The translations under genes and the position numbers were made by a program. The notes below the pieces were generated by a model. The model ran no database searches. It was given only the letters and a program-made list of their open reading frames with translations, and was not told the DNA's origin. This document shows, piece after piece, positions 24,721 to 38,192 of a DNA stretch of 64,000 nucleotides (positions are counted from its first letter, which is position 1; each line of letters starts with the position of its first letter). Origin of the DNA: Apostichopus japonicus (lineage: Eukaryota; Echinodermata; Holothuroidea; Aspidochirotida; Stichopodidae); the NCBI RefSeq assembly GCF_037975245.1, contig NC_092569.1:16600001-16664000 (forward strand), written 5' to 3'.

Positions 24721-24855
24721 ATTCATCATTCAATGTTATAAAAGTCATAAAGATATGTTGTTATGGTAATAGTCGGTTATTCAATTATTGTCTAGAGTAA
24801 ATGACGATGATACAATTGTTGGTGATCATCCTAGTTGCTGCTTATGGTCGATGTA

Positions 24856-25635
24856 TTACACTGGACGTATCTTCATTTCAGCGTATTTTATGTTGTAACT
24901 ACTCCCTGGAAGATTATACCAGAGTATGCTCTTGTAATCAGTACTGCCGGCTGTGTACAATCCGTTTAGGTTAGAATAATAGTTATAATAATAATAATAA
25001 TAACAATAACTACCGTACCACCACGCTCCGTGACAATACTGGGCGAAGTGATAATCAGAGCGAGGATCATTGTCGCGATTGAAGGTCGAAAAAGATTGGT
25101 TCCTGTGATTCGCCATCCTGTCGTTTGCTGCGAAAGGAAAACACAAAATCGAGATGAAGTAGACAGGAATCTTCATTTTATTATTTGTTTACACGTTCAT
25201 TAAATACTGGATACATTTGTTGGAGATAATGAACAAGCTATACAATATAATATGTAAGAATCTTTCTAAAATGTTATGTTGATAGTTACATCGATTTGCC
25301 TCAGAGTGTACTTGTGGTATCCAGATGTGATACCACAGCTGTCATTAATATGTCTAATTTTCTATAAATCGCCATTATTGGATCAATTTGTATTGACTTT
25401 GCATTCCCCCAAAGTAAGTTATAAGCGATAGGTGGAAAAATCAAGCAATATTTTTTGATATGTCTTTGTTTAGTATACAGTAAAACTATGATATCACACT
25501 TGTTTCCTCAACTTCATTTATTAAACCAAGTTTCTAACAATTTCAGCGATTAATTACATGGATAAATTTTACAATTACTGTTAAACTTAATGACAAAGAT
25601 TAGAACCATGTGTTTCTGTTGTCATCGGTTGTTTC

Positions 25636-25703
<68 letters not shown>

Positions 25704-28700
25704 GTATATATATATATATATATATATACAGATATCTTACATTTCTAGAATAACAAGGTGTTTTGCTTCTGTTTTATTCCCTTTTTATTCTTATTTTGTT
25801 TGTTTTGTGTTTTTCTTTACTTTCATAAAGGGCTTTATTGGTATGACTATATGAGAGCAGGGTAGGACATAGGTGATGGGGAGTGATAGGATGAAATTTA
25901 TGAAAAACAAGACTCGCTGTGAAGTACACATACAAGTACTTTTTTTTGGACCCCATCCTATCATACTTTGGAATATCTTTCCACTTCCCTATATCTCTAC
26001 TTCCTAGTTGACACTCAGAATGTAAAAAAAAACATAACACGGGAAATGAATTTGACGAAGAACATTCTAGGTATATAATCATATCTTATAGCGACTCTTT
26101 AAGTAACTATATATCTTGTCATCTGTCTATGCAGAGTTTACTACCTTTATTGTTGGAACACATTCAGTAATAATAGTAATAATACATGTGGGTTGCACGT
26201 TGCCTAATGTCACAAATGGTACATTTTCCCAATATGCCTAGTGTTTGTTACCTTTAAATTTCGCATTGATCTATATATATTCCAAACTCAATTCTACCTG
26301 ACCAGCTTTCTTCCGATTTGATTACAAACAGTGTACTAATTGAAGAAAAATAGTCAGTAATTGTAGATATCGTTTTTGAGCTGATAATTTCTAAAATGTC
26401 TGCGTATATGCTTCATATTTGATGAATGGTTACAATCGGCTAATGAACTGACAAACTAAATACACGGGTTAATTTGACGACAAATGTTAGAAAGGGAGGT
26501 AATGGATCAAGGTAGTAATGTATAATTTGGTAGAGGCGTTAATAAACTTCTTGCTAATCTTCAGTACTTTGAAATATCATTGATAAGGTATCGATAAAGA
26601 CAAGCAAATTCCACGAGGTTTTATATTTACGTACCTGTAGTGCTGGAGCTATCGTATTCTCCAAGGCCAACTAAACGATACTTAGTCTCTTTATCGCTGA
26701 TCCTAAACAGGTCGTACTTCGCAAAATAGGGATCTCCATTCACGTTGTTTAAATCAATGCGAAGCATGTAATCCTTTTGGTTAGTTAAGAGTGATATTTT
26801 ATCGTTGCCAAGCCAAAATTCCCTCTTTAGGAAACCAAAGCCATCTCGGTATTCTTCCCAGTCTCTGTAAAACTCTACAGAACCATCGACCCGGCGTTGG
26901 AAGACCTGGTTAAGTTTCAAAACAAAACATGACATATTTGGTTGAACATAAAGTACAATTTGTGCGATGTGCGTTTGATGCGTTTGATGCGTATCAGTGT
27001 GGTTAGTGTTTTAATGGTTCGTATTACGTTGAACAGATACGGTAGCTTGTGCACCGCTTAGATTTTTTTCTAACGGAATACATGGTTTTCATATATTTTA
27101 TGCTCTTATTGCGAAGATTGCAAAGAAATCGCTTTTTAGAGAACAAATAAAATATAACTATACACATACTTCAGCAAGCACGCAAAATAGAAATTAATTA
27201 AGGGTAATATGTTAGGTTCTTACCGTCCAGCCTCCTCCGTCAATTGAGTTATTACAGTAAACTTGAAAAGGTTCATTGGCTCCATCTGGCTTAATTAGAT
27301 AAACTCCAGATTCAGAGGTACTCCCTTCACATTGGTCGTAAACTTCTTTACAATCTCGAGGATATTCTGGCTCTTGGTAGAAAAAGTAGGAAGAGTCTGT
27401 AGAAATGAAAGAAAAACTTTTTGGGTGAACTACCGAACTCGATGTCCCGTTTACCTGACTCTCGATTAAGGTAAAAATTACGGTTTGCAGAAGAAAATGT
27501 TTGTCAAAATAGTAAACATAAATCTTCTATACATTTCTCTGCTTGAAAGAACACCCTTGAAGTACACATTGTAAAATCGTAAAAAGAAACAACAAATTTA
27601 CAGAATAATCTTAAATGAAGTAACATAATCAAAAACAAATCCTGATCAGTTCTGGTAACTATTTCTGCTTAGTTTAAACGACAAATGTTGGTCTTCTTAT
27701 ACCGCCGCGACAAACCTTAGAAAAAAAATAATTGTTGGTACTTTTCAGCCAGTGATTAAAGCGTGTTGCTTTTCGATTATTGGATTTTTGTTTTATTTAA
27801 CAATATTACAAAATCCAAAGTACGCATTTCTGTGAAGAAAGAATTAAGGGTGGCAGGTCTTAGTTTATATTTAATTACCACATCAAGAAAGTATAAATGC
27901 ATATTAACCAAAAACATGTGAAGACTACTAAAGCAGAAATCATCATTATTGTCAATTAAGATCATTAATATGACTGATTAATTACGTTTCTGTTATACTG
28001 ATGATACTGATGATGATATTTTTTTTACAAACGGAATTGAATATTAAGTGAGATGAATACTACATATGTATTTATATACCGAGGGGTATCTCTATAATAG
28101 TAAGTTACTAAAGGAAATAAAGCCCAAATTAAAAATGTAAATTAAGTTAAATTCATACCGAAATTTTAAATGCAGTTAAATAATTTTAAAAATCCCGATC
28201 AATTCTAGTAGCTTTGTTAGTTTAAGATTAATCGAAAAATGTTGGTCTCCTTTAGACCACCGCGAGAAACGTTAAAAGGCTCTCAGTTTTTTAATATAAG
28301 TTGTTTCCAGCCACCTTTAAAAGTGGATCAAATTTCGTTTTACAGTATTTTTTGTAACCAAATTAACTAATCCACAGTACGTCTTTAGGTGAAGAAATCA
28401 TTTAAAACATATTAACCAGTAGATGATGATATAAGGTAGTAGATATTGGTGCTTATTTAATTACCACATCACGAAACGAAAGTATAGCAGCATACGGAAC
28501 AAAAGTATGTCAAAAATGCAGAAATCACAATAATTGTTTGTCAAAAACAATGATATAAATGATTAATGAAGTTAAATAAATCTTATATATCGATGGGTAC
28601 CTATAAATTGAAAAAAAAGTAAAATATACATTTATACTTGTAATGTCCTTCTTTAAAACGCGTAGTTTTTGTAAAGATTCATGTTAAAGTTCCTTGAAAA

Positions 28701-31700
28701 AAAGAAATGAATGAGAATTTTTTCTTACCTCCAGTGCTTCTTTTGTTCCTCCCAGAACTTTCCCGTCCAAGATTCTAACGGAGATATGAAAATTGAAAAT
28801 ATAAAAGTCAACAAAGTCACTCAAAGAACATTCCGATAGGCGGGAGGGACTCGTTTTTAAGCGAACTTACCGCCGAAATCAATACATTTCCAAAGTGTTT
28901 TTAAGTTGCTGTTAATCTTTGGTTAAAGTCCAATGAAGTGAAATCAGGGATCATTAACTATATCACCATTAGGTCATCTTAATCATTTCACTGATAGAGA
29001 GGCATTTACTTTGACACCACTCGTGTGACGAGGTTTCTGTAATATTCGTATTAAGATCTCTCTGTTTGACTTAGATATTAGCTTCTTTGTATGAAACATT
29101 ACGGGAAATCAAGAGACACTATTACAACATTCTATTCTAACACAGTATAACTATTCAATTTTTTAACGTATATAGAACTTTCGTTAAGCCGTGACATATT
29201 TTAATGAAAACAAAATGTGTTTCCATTCGATACTGTGTTGTCGTTGTGTTTACTTCTTGGCATGGATGTTTGAAGACAAACTTTTTAAAATTATTTTTGA
29301 AGCTATTTAGATGACAGAATGACGAATAAACAAGTTACACACTCAACGCTATTGTTGTCCTGTTTCCCGCCCTGTTACTGAATAATCTAGATAAAACAAT
29401 CATATGTGGCGCTTGAATTTTTGCGACATGACGTGAGAAAGTAATATGGACGTTCAAAATTTTCATAAATATATCTCATATTAATGGACAAGTTTGTGTA
29501 GTAAAAGGGAAATACGACCCAAGCAGTGCTTACTTGATTAAATTATCGTTTAGTGAGAAGTTTAGGATTGACGAAAATATTACGAATTGAGTTTAATGTA
29601 CATGCAAATGCGTTTAGAATTATCCTAGTTAAATGAGTCGTTTTCGTATCTCTGAGCCATTTCTACATTTTGTCATGTGTTCTTTGGTTTTGTTCAGTAT
29701 AAGCTGAATAATATGCCCAGCTTTAACTTGAAACAAACTTACAATTATTAGAAAGTTTAGAAATTTACATAAAATAGTACTAAGTACGGTGGGTACTCTC
29801 GCCGTTTCTTCCTTCAAGGTTCTGTTTGTTTAGTAACTTGTACCTCATAAACTAATACCACCGATACAATTCATTACAATAGAAGCTATATGGAATGCAT
29901 CATAATAATCAATGTTGTGTTTGAGAAATTGGAAAACTTCAACGCACTGATTTAGACAACATTTTATCATCAAGTGTGATATTCGCTTTCTATATTGTTC
30001 AAAAATTGTAATGGATTCCTCACTGCCTTCTCCATGTTTTCAAATGATTCCAAAAATGAATCCGTTTTGACTATTTTATATAAAAATAATTCCTTAACGT
30101 AAACTAGCAGCGTACCTCCATTAGAATATCTAATACAAATCCTAATCTAATCTAATAAATCTTGATATTTATTTGGGAGATATTTTACAGGCCTTTTTTA
30201 CTACATACGGTGCAACAATGTTATTAAGCCTTTACCCAGATATGCTATTTTAAACATTCATGTCTCATTCATAACAAATTGTTCAGTTTTCCTTTTGAAG
30301 TCATACGACGGCGTACTTTTGACGTTTACATTCAACAAAACATCAGGTTAAGGCAATGAGTGATTCTTGTCATTTGTTTAAACTGTTATTAAAATATCTG
30401 GATTTTCCATCGCTATGTCGACGATGTGATGCCTAGGAAAACATGCTCTAAGAACACGGTAGAGAACAAACTATTCTTTCTTTTTATGTAAAAAATAAGT
30501 TTCTAGGTAAAACAAAATAAATTTCAGTAGTGCGTGTCCCGATTGTTGTTTGGTTTATTTACAGAGTTAAACAAGCCGAAGCAACGTTATTCTCTCCTTG
30601 GTATGTTTAATTAATGAAATACATGACGAAAGTAATATAAAGTTATTGTTTAAAAAATATGTACTGTTACTTGGTAGGATCACATCGAATATAATCGATT
30701 CGATATTTACATCAAGTGTTTGTGATTTATGAGTATAGCCTAACTTATGATTTTAAGGCATCATTCCACCTGATCTAGTATGAATATAAAAAAAAGCTTT
30801 TAGTTTTATTGATTGCTCTGAGTTTCTGAGATTCGGCAGCAAAGTGTCAATAGGGTTAACATTTGTTAAAATTAATAATTTGTTGCTCTCCTAAGTTTGT
30901 AGTAGACTCTCATTTAAGTATCAGGTTTTAACTATTTTGATTTCTTCATCGATTGTTAATCAGGTTACTTGCTTTTTTGAAAGGTATAATTGAAAACACA
31001 TTTGTCAAATTTGTATATTTCTTGGCGCAAAAAGGGAGAATGCCCATCCAAGAATATCAGCAATTAAAGGTTAAGAACTGCTTACTGGGGAAAGGAACAT
31101 TTATCATAACATGTACGTAATATTCGCTACCAAATTACATCCAACAAAATATATAATATCTATCCAATGAATGGGAAATAAATATTTATTTGAGAGATAT
31201 TTTAAAGACCACTATTAGTAAACACGATACAACGGTGACATGAAACATGATATTTTACTCAGTCTCCAGAATAAAATTGTTTGATATACATTGTAGTAAT
31301 ACGGGGGACTTTGGCCATATCCGAAGTTCATGTGGGTAATCCTGATAAAATTAAATCGAGAAGTTTTCTTTTCAACTTGTTTTACTGCTATAAAAAGAAA
31401 TTCTATCATGATTTCCTTGATGAGATGTCGAGTAAGGAACGCGCTCAAAACACAGGAAAGAACAAACGACAATGTCGATTGATATTAACAATGAGTCTCG
31501 CAATAGAATAAATACATTTCTAGAATAACGGTTATATTTAGTAGCTATTAACATATGCCAAAATCGTTGCTTTGTTTATTTATACAATTCAACAAGTCAA
31601 AACAACTTTATTCTTTTTTTTTCTGCTTTTGATCTGCTTTAGTCTTAAATGTAATTAACGGAATATAAATTTGACATTTGAAATTACTGGATCTTATTTT

Positions 31701-32657
31701 CTTGATATATAGAATATAATCGTTTGAATGTTTCCAGCAACTTAAGTTTAAAATCATTTATGAGTATTTTTGCTATATGTAACCATTTAATCGAACTTAC
31801 CTAATATGTTAATAAGAAAATGTTAAGTTTTATAAATTACTTCAAATAGTTTCTATTATTGTTTCAAGGCATTAAGTTATTGGTATTGCACTGCACCATG
31901 TATCTAGCAAATCACCTTCCTTCATGTAATTTTGAAAATTATATTTGAATTGCCGAAAAGGGATGTTCGAACTATGTTTGTACTATAGGATTGATGTACT
32001 AGCTTAGAAGCAAGTTAAAGATGGCTAAAAGAAACAATTTCAATTAATTCTTTGTTAAGGAATCCACAGTTATATCCTTACATATGATAATTATTTTCAT
32101 GTTTTTTCGATATTTGTTATAGTTTATTTGCTATGTTATACCATATAATTAAATACCTGTTTGAAACGTGATCGTGTGCACGATATATCAGCAAGTCATT
32201 GTCTATTTTAAATTGCTTACTGTATTCCTTAAAAAAATAGGAATTCTTATCGTTGTTTTAAGAAAATAACTGATATTTAGACCCCTTTTCAAACCTATCC
32301 ATGTTAATGATATGGTGTAATTAAACTTATTATATTTTATTGTGCACATGAGGTAGTTCACAATGAGCATTATATATTTTATTGTTGATAAGTAGATTAA
32401 GTACAATAATATCAATATTTTAAAAACAGACAAATAAATTAATGGAACACCGACAATAAACTCAAACAGCATGGTAAAGAGAAACTAAAAATCATATTTA
32501 GCTTAAAAATTATTGAGTTAGAAAATCATATATCACAGTTAAATATTCGACTTCAACTTGAATTTGTTAAAAGATAAAAGAAACTTACAGTTTCTGCCTG
32601 GAAAGCTGGAAGTTGAGAGAAGAGTCCCAAAACACAAAATATTAGGATGAACTGCAT
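24856..32657 (-). CDS. Gene 3: secreted FReD lectin-like protein, type B last exon with poly-tyrosine loop
   Basis: Complete minus-strand gene. Exons in transcript order are 32589-32657, 28729-28774, 27224-27396, 26635-26905 and 24856-25127: 831 nt, 276 residues plus TAA. Layout is as in gene 2: signal peptide, G-R-N-K-R site, then a FReD ending in E-M-K-I-R-P-V. The last exon is type B. It starts [12 protein letters not shown] (N-Q-S is a sequon), keeps the D-N-D calcium motif and G-A-W-W-Y, and has cysteines at A-Q-Y-C and G-S-Y-C rather than at the family positions. After the second cysteine comes a tyrosine-rich stretch (six Tyr, one Asn, two Tyr) encoded by a TAT repeat at 24976-25002. 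It makes this protein 4 residues longer than gene 5 and 7 longer than gene 2. Exon 4 of the CDS differs from the other copies at W-E-E-Y and D-K-E-T. The first half of the gene is nearly identical to gene 1. Confidence 0.93.
24976..25002 (-). repeat. Coding TAT microsatellite (poly-Tyr) in the last exon of gene 3
   Basis: Nine consecutive codons: six TAT, one AAC and two TAT in transcript order. In gene 5 the same place reads T-A-T, T-G-T, G-A-T, T-A-T, A-A-T, so the run expanded by triplets and kept frame. It lies between G-S-Y-C and S-N-L-N-G, the loop that lines the ligand pocket in this family. Confidence 0.9.
25638..25728. repeat. TA dinucleotide microsatellite in the last intron of gene 3
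   Basis: About 90 bp of TA with two or three TG interruptions, between exons 24856-25127 and 26635-26905. Confidence 0.95.
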
Positions 32658-32765
32658 CTTGACGATTTGTTCTGGTCTTAACGATCACAAATCTCAAGAA
32701 GGAATGAAGTAAACTTTCTGGCAGAGAACCAGTTCAACCACTTTCTGGGCTAACCCTGCGTACTG

Positions 32766-32794
32766 TGACGTGGTTGTTGACACGTGTCACCGAA
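32766..32794 (-). promoter_or_regulatory. Proximal promoter block of gene 3 with GACACGTGTC palindrome
   Basis: Palindrome at 32779-32788, about 122 bp upstream of the ATG at 32657, with TGACGTGG beside it. The sequence matches gene 1. Confidence 0.5.
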
Positions 32795-33358
32795 GTGCTT
32801 ATGAACCATTTACCTTTACACTATTTGTTACAACCTGGATGATCAGGTAAATAAAAACACAAGCTAACAGTTTTTCTATTGTCCTTTAAAGAGTAAAAAT
32901 TATGATAATTACTATTATTCCATTTTTATAGCTTCAATTGTATAGACGTAATGCAATGTGACTTTCATGGTCACATTAGTTATATCACATTCATATGCAA
33001 TCTTAAACCAATTCAGAATATCTCTTTTGATAACACAAATTATATCGCATATATATTACAGTCAGCTTATTAGCCTTACACTTTTAAGTACCTCCGCTAG
33101 TTTGAATCCTAACGTACTACTTTCAATTAACTGATTTTTTTTCTCCTGCAGCTTACCATCGACAGTTAAATGATGTCAAGGAAACTGCTGTAAAGCCCCT
33201 TATGCAGTGCCAAAAATTCTTATATATATCTACAATCAAGAAGATACAATTTAACAGTATCAAACCTTTATATCTAGGAAAAGACGAGTTTTTTTTTATT
33301 TTATAAAATCGCACCCACGATCTTTGCAAGTTACCATGTTTTTGTGAAATTACCCAGG

Positions 33359-33393
33359 ATGCAACGTTTGCATGACGTCACACATGCACATAG
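33359..33393. promoter_or_regulatory. Distal upstream block of gene 3 with TGACGTCA CRE-like site
   Basis: TGACGTCA at 33373-33380 in the same context as gene 1. Confidence 0.4.
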
Positions 33394-35306
33394 GTATATT
33401 TAGACAAAAATTAACTATGTAAATATTATTTAAGTTGGCAACGCATTTTCAGGAACTCTCTCAGGTGCATGTAAGACGTCGTAGACAGCTGATTGTCTGC
33501 TTCCCTCTCCTCCAATATGGAGGATAATGGCGGATAAGGGGAAAATGGGGGGGGGGGGGGTGAATTTGATTTATTTTTACTCAATGAAGTCGTAAAAGAA
33601 TAACATGGTAAAGGTCATTATTGTTGGCGTAAATATGTATACTAAAAGTATGTGAAGATCAATCAGGCAGTATTGCTCCCCATTAAGGTTAGTTTATACA
33701 AGGAAAAGAATTTATGATTTTATAGAGTCATTGTGAAGTTACCCTTACTACCAACATGTTACAAAGGCAATGGAAAGGAGTAATTTTAATGAATGGAATT
33801 TATTACGTAGGACGACGTCAATCCTATCTTACATTGTACAGTATGTTTACAGTAAACCTCTGAACATCGATGAGAATGTGGCAGCAGTAATCGAACGGTT
33901 TCATAGATTTATTTCAGATGATCTTACTTAACAGTTGCCTTGAAGTTAATGCAGACACTGACTGTCTTTTCATCTTTTTATTTTTGTAATCGTGATTTCG
34001 ACTTGTGTCGGCTACTCTCCTATATGACCGCTGAGAATGAGAATGAAACATTTTATCAATTGTTGCCTGTCACAAAGACATACATACACGTGGTCTGAGC
34101 ATTCAGTGGTTGTAGAAGACGTGTGTAGTACTGCGTAGAAAGAGCAGCAATGTAATAGCCAGAGTAGATTGTGTCAACAGGAAAGATAAAGGAAATCATC
34201 CCCTGTAAAATGACATGCTAGACAACAGAGAGATTACTTTAAGATAGTGTGTCGCCAGTTATGTTGGCGTATGACATATCGGCATGGAACTTCTGCTTTT
34301 AGACATCATTCTTCAAGATAGCTGGTTGAGGTCGCTGTATAACTTACTCCTAGTCGATACTCATAAACAACAACTTTATGATAAGGGCTTCGATAAGACA
34401 AGGATGTATACAATCAAACAATATGTGCGTGAACCTTACGTCATATTAATTTTACAATAGGATATTGATGTTTGCATGTGATCTATAAAAAGACTTAATT
34501 CAACCTCAGATAAGCACCTACATTGACGGCAAATCATTGGTAAAGACATTAAAGTCCCATCTACATTCGATTTCGACGGTATACATATTCCTTTTATTTC
34601 TTGGTGGGGGAGGAGGATATGAGGGGGGATGGACGGGGAGGGGAGGGGAATAGACGAATGTATAATGTAGTCAATGGGCACATTCGCTAGATCTCTTCGG
34701 ATCAGCCAACATGTTAAGAAAAAAGCCCATCGTCATGATTTGTGGTTATTTACTACTCAATCGTACAAAAAGAAGTTGTCGAGTTAGGGATCGGTTACTT
34801 TGTGTTTATAATGGACTCCATAACGGGCTTGATATGATAATCGCAGTATCTAACTAACCGCATTCACTTTCAAATACAGATAAAATAGTGGGAAATTTGG
34901 TAACATTCATATTGTCTAGTTAAAGGTTCCACTTGTGTGCATTTTTGCCTACGAAAAACAAGTGCTCTGTGTAAACACAAATGCTTAAAACAGTTAGTGT
35001 AACTGGAATTTTCGAAAATATGTTTCAAAAGAGCTCTTAGTCCATAGTTACTCCAGAAATAGTTTATAATATTAATGTTCAACTCCCGGTACTGTTATGA
35101 TCTGCAGTCAGTCAATGCAAGTCAGTGCAAGTTTCGAGGAACTAGATAGGATCGATATAATAGCGCCCTCTATTAAGTATGGTTGTGGCTGGAGAGCCCC
35201 ATTGAATTTTCAAGTGCTTACTGCTGTCGATACTTTGCAGCTCTGATTTTTTTGAGGGGCTCTTCTCAAACAGTGATATTCTTACGGCGATACGAATTGC
35301 ATTTGG

Positions 35307-35346
35307 TTTATTATTATTATTATTATAATTATTATTATTATTATAT
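35307..35346. repeat. TTA trinucleotide microsatellite, spacer of genes 3-4
   Basis: Counterpart of the repeat at 8113-8152 within the duplicate block; same length and interruption. Confidence 0.9.
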
Positions 35347-38031
35347 TGGTAATTGTATTGTTGCAAAGGTAATGATATAAAAGGAAAGACCACTCAATAT
35401 TCATTTGAGTTTCTGCAAAGTAAACATGGTTTGAAATTAACATTAAATGTAATACACAAGTTTAATAATATGAAAGTAAATCAATTGGCAAATTACGGAA
35501 AGTAGTCGTGTTGCGGCGTATATAAAGCATTGAATGGTTAAAACCCTTTGGTAAGATAAATTAATTTCAATTAGTTTTGTTTTAAGCAAAGAACTAAGCT
35601 ACCAGGAATTTTAGAGCTAAACTAAAACGGAATTTAAAACTTGCAAATTTGTCTATTGTTTTGTCTGATGTTATGACTATTAAACAATCTTATAAAAATG
35701 AAGGTCGAGTGACAATATGACATTGTTTAGTAACAGGGGTAGGGTAAGATGCAGGTTGCCCCCTCCTCCTTACTTATTGCTATTGTGATCGACAGTGGTA
35801 ATGCGACGCCCCGTCTGCGCATTTGCTACACCTACGTATGAACTCAAAAGCCATTTGCGGGATCGCTCTGGTTTATCAATTGAATTAGAAAACAAGAGTT
35901 TCAGATAATCAAATGATGGAATTTTTAGTCACATTTCTCTTTGTAAACCTTGAAGTATCTTTTACAAATATGGCATATTCACGAAATCCCTCCCCTCTAA
36001 ATTTACGAAATGTATTGAATTTCCATCTGGGAACCCTACGCTAAATAATAAATTAAAAGATTCCCCCAGTGACTTGGGTAGTGACTTGCATGGGACAGTG
36101 GTGAATCGAGGATTCCACAAAGGAAGGAGTGCTGCCCTGGTGTCATTAAAGCCGTCTCCTGTTCAGGGATTTTGTTGTTTTTTAACAATCAAAGAATGAA
36201 CAATTCAGACGCCAAAGAGTGCATTCTGATACATATTAAGACAAATTAAATAAATACAAGTAGTGCTAAATGCCAGTTTTTGCTAACAAATATTTCGTAT
36301 GATATTGAAAAAAAAGATGGGTGGACAGCCGTATAGAAGTAACTCAATTCTTCTCCAACTGAATAAGGAAAGTACCACGAATGATCCATTTACCCCGACT
36401 GACCATCTAAGGTAGAGATGGGGAGGGGGGGGGGTGAGGGCATGGTCTCTGTGAGCGATTATTATAAATTACGCTCCTACCTCAAATGGAAGAAGTGTGT
36501 TATATGTTTTTCTTAGCTAAGTTAACGCTCACCAAACTTCAATGTAAGTCCAGCATGTTCAAGGTTTTAACACGTGATATTTCTGCTCTTCTTGTGACTT
36601 GAAACTCCGAAATAGCTGGGTCTACTTCAAATAATTCTCCTTTTGTCTTACACACATACTAATTGTTAAACTACTGTTTCAATAGACACTATACATTTGT
36701 ATTGGTAACTGGCACGTTGGCTATACATGGCACGTAATTTTATATTCTCAAATGAAAATGTTTAGCCGCGACGAAGCCGAAAGGTTGTTCATTAAATCCC
36801 TTGAATCGACACAATTTCCTCAATTATGTTCGATATGTTAATGTACTTTAAAATGCAATAATCCAGAAACAAGCAAAGATAAACAAGATTTAGTATTTAA
36901 TATTGAATGATATCTTCATTTCGATGTAGTTTTAGCTAAATCAATTAATGCTCTTGCGGATGGTTATCTATTACTATTTATATCAACATTTTATATGGTA
37001 AAGGGTTTACTACGATTAACTGTCAAGTACTGTGTTAACAGTTATATTGATACTAACCTTAATAAGGATCATATTCACAGGTGTGTCAAAGTGTCTTTAT
37101 TTCTGTATCTATGGGGAGGGGGGGGGGGGGGAGTGGTAAGGGATGTAAAATACATACTTATAGGCAAAATCGTTTTTTTTTTGTAAAGAAATTTATAGAC
37201 TGGCTGCTTTCCAATAAATGTATCCCATGTTATGAGTTTCGTTTTGTTATGTGGAGTAAGGAATGTACCTTAAGTGATGAAATTTCATCAATTATGTTCA
37301 AATCGTTAATGTACTCTAAAATGCAATTATCCAGAAACAAGCAAATATAAACATGATCATATTGAATGATTTTTGAATTCCATGTTATTTTTGGCAAATT
37401 TATTGATACTTAGGCGGATGGTTATTTATTACTTACACTTTGGTAAGTTGTATGGTAATTTAACAGTTACATTCACTATAACCTTTAAGGGTGTGAAGAC
37501 TCGCGCAAAAAGAAACGTCTAATGCCGGTAATCTGACCTAGGTTCGAATGAGGTGTAACAGAAGTGTTAGACACCACCATCGATCCCCCAAAACACACAC
37601 ACAGCTTGCTACCATGGGTAATTAGAGACTAGTCTACAGTCAGTACATACAGCTGCGGTCAATACCCACAGCACAGTGTACAAACTATACAGCGATGGAC
37701 ATCTCAGGTCCAGCTAAAGATAACAAGGTATCATGTTTCATTACTGTACTGTCTGCATTTTGTAGCGACACGAACAAAACGTCACTTGCAAGCAACGGGA
37801 AGTTAACTTTTTCAGATGGCCGCACGCGGTTTGGGGCGAGTCTTCAATGCCTTTAAAGATATCATGAATGTTTATCAGAGTAACTATTTTCTACAGGGGG
37901 GGGGGGAGGGGGCAAGCTGCTTTCAATTAAAGGTGCTAACATTATTATCTTCGTCATCAGCTTACTGCTGTTTAAATATTCAACACACACAGGACAAAGG
38001 ATTTACACTCAGGGTGGATAATTACCTGACA

Positions 38032-38037
38032 TTTATT
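38032..38037 (-). terminator. Likely polyadenylation signal of gene 4
   Basis: AATAAA on the minus strand about 155 nt after the stop, at the position matching gene 2. Confidence 0.5.
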
Positions 38038-38192
38038 CAAAAAATATTATCAAGAAGCAGTTATCGGTTTTGACAGAGAGATATATTTAAAGTTGTTCGT
38101 CAAGTTAAATTTTCGTTCATTGTATTCGAAAGTTGTAAGTTCATTTTTCTAGAAGCACTCATTGATTGATGTTGCTGTCTGCGGCTGATGTA

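Larger units (their letters stand above)
19265..24855. other. Spacer between genes 2 and 3
   Basis: Begins with the upstream region of gene 2, including the CRE-like block and the module at about 19838-20480. From about 20490 to 23130 the sequence has no match in the other spacers and contains a LINE remnant. From about 23140 it matches the spacer before gene 5 (about 48710 onward). Confidence 0.7.
32795..38192. other. Spacer between genes 3 and 4
   Basis: Nearly identical to the spacer of genes 1-2, with the same CRE-like block, G-runs, TTA repeat and tandem duplication. Differences are mostly homopolymer lengths and short indels. No gene seen. Confidence 0.75.
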
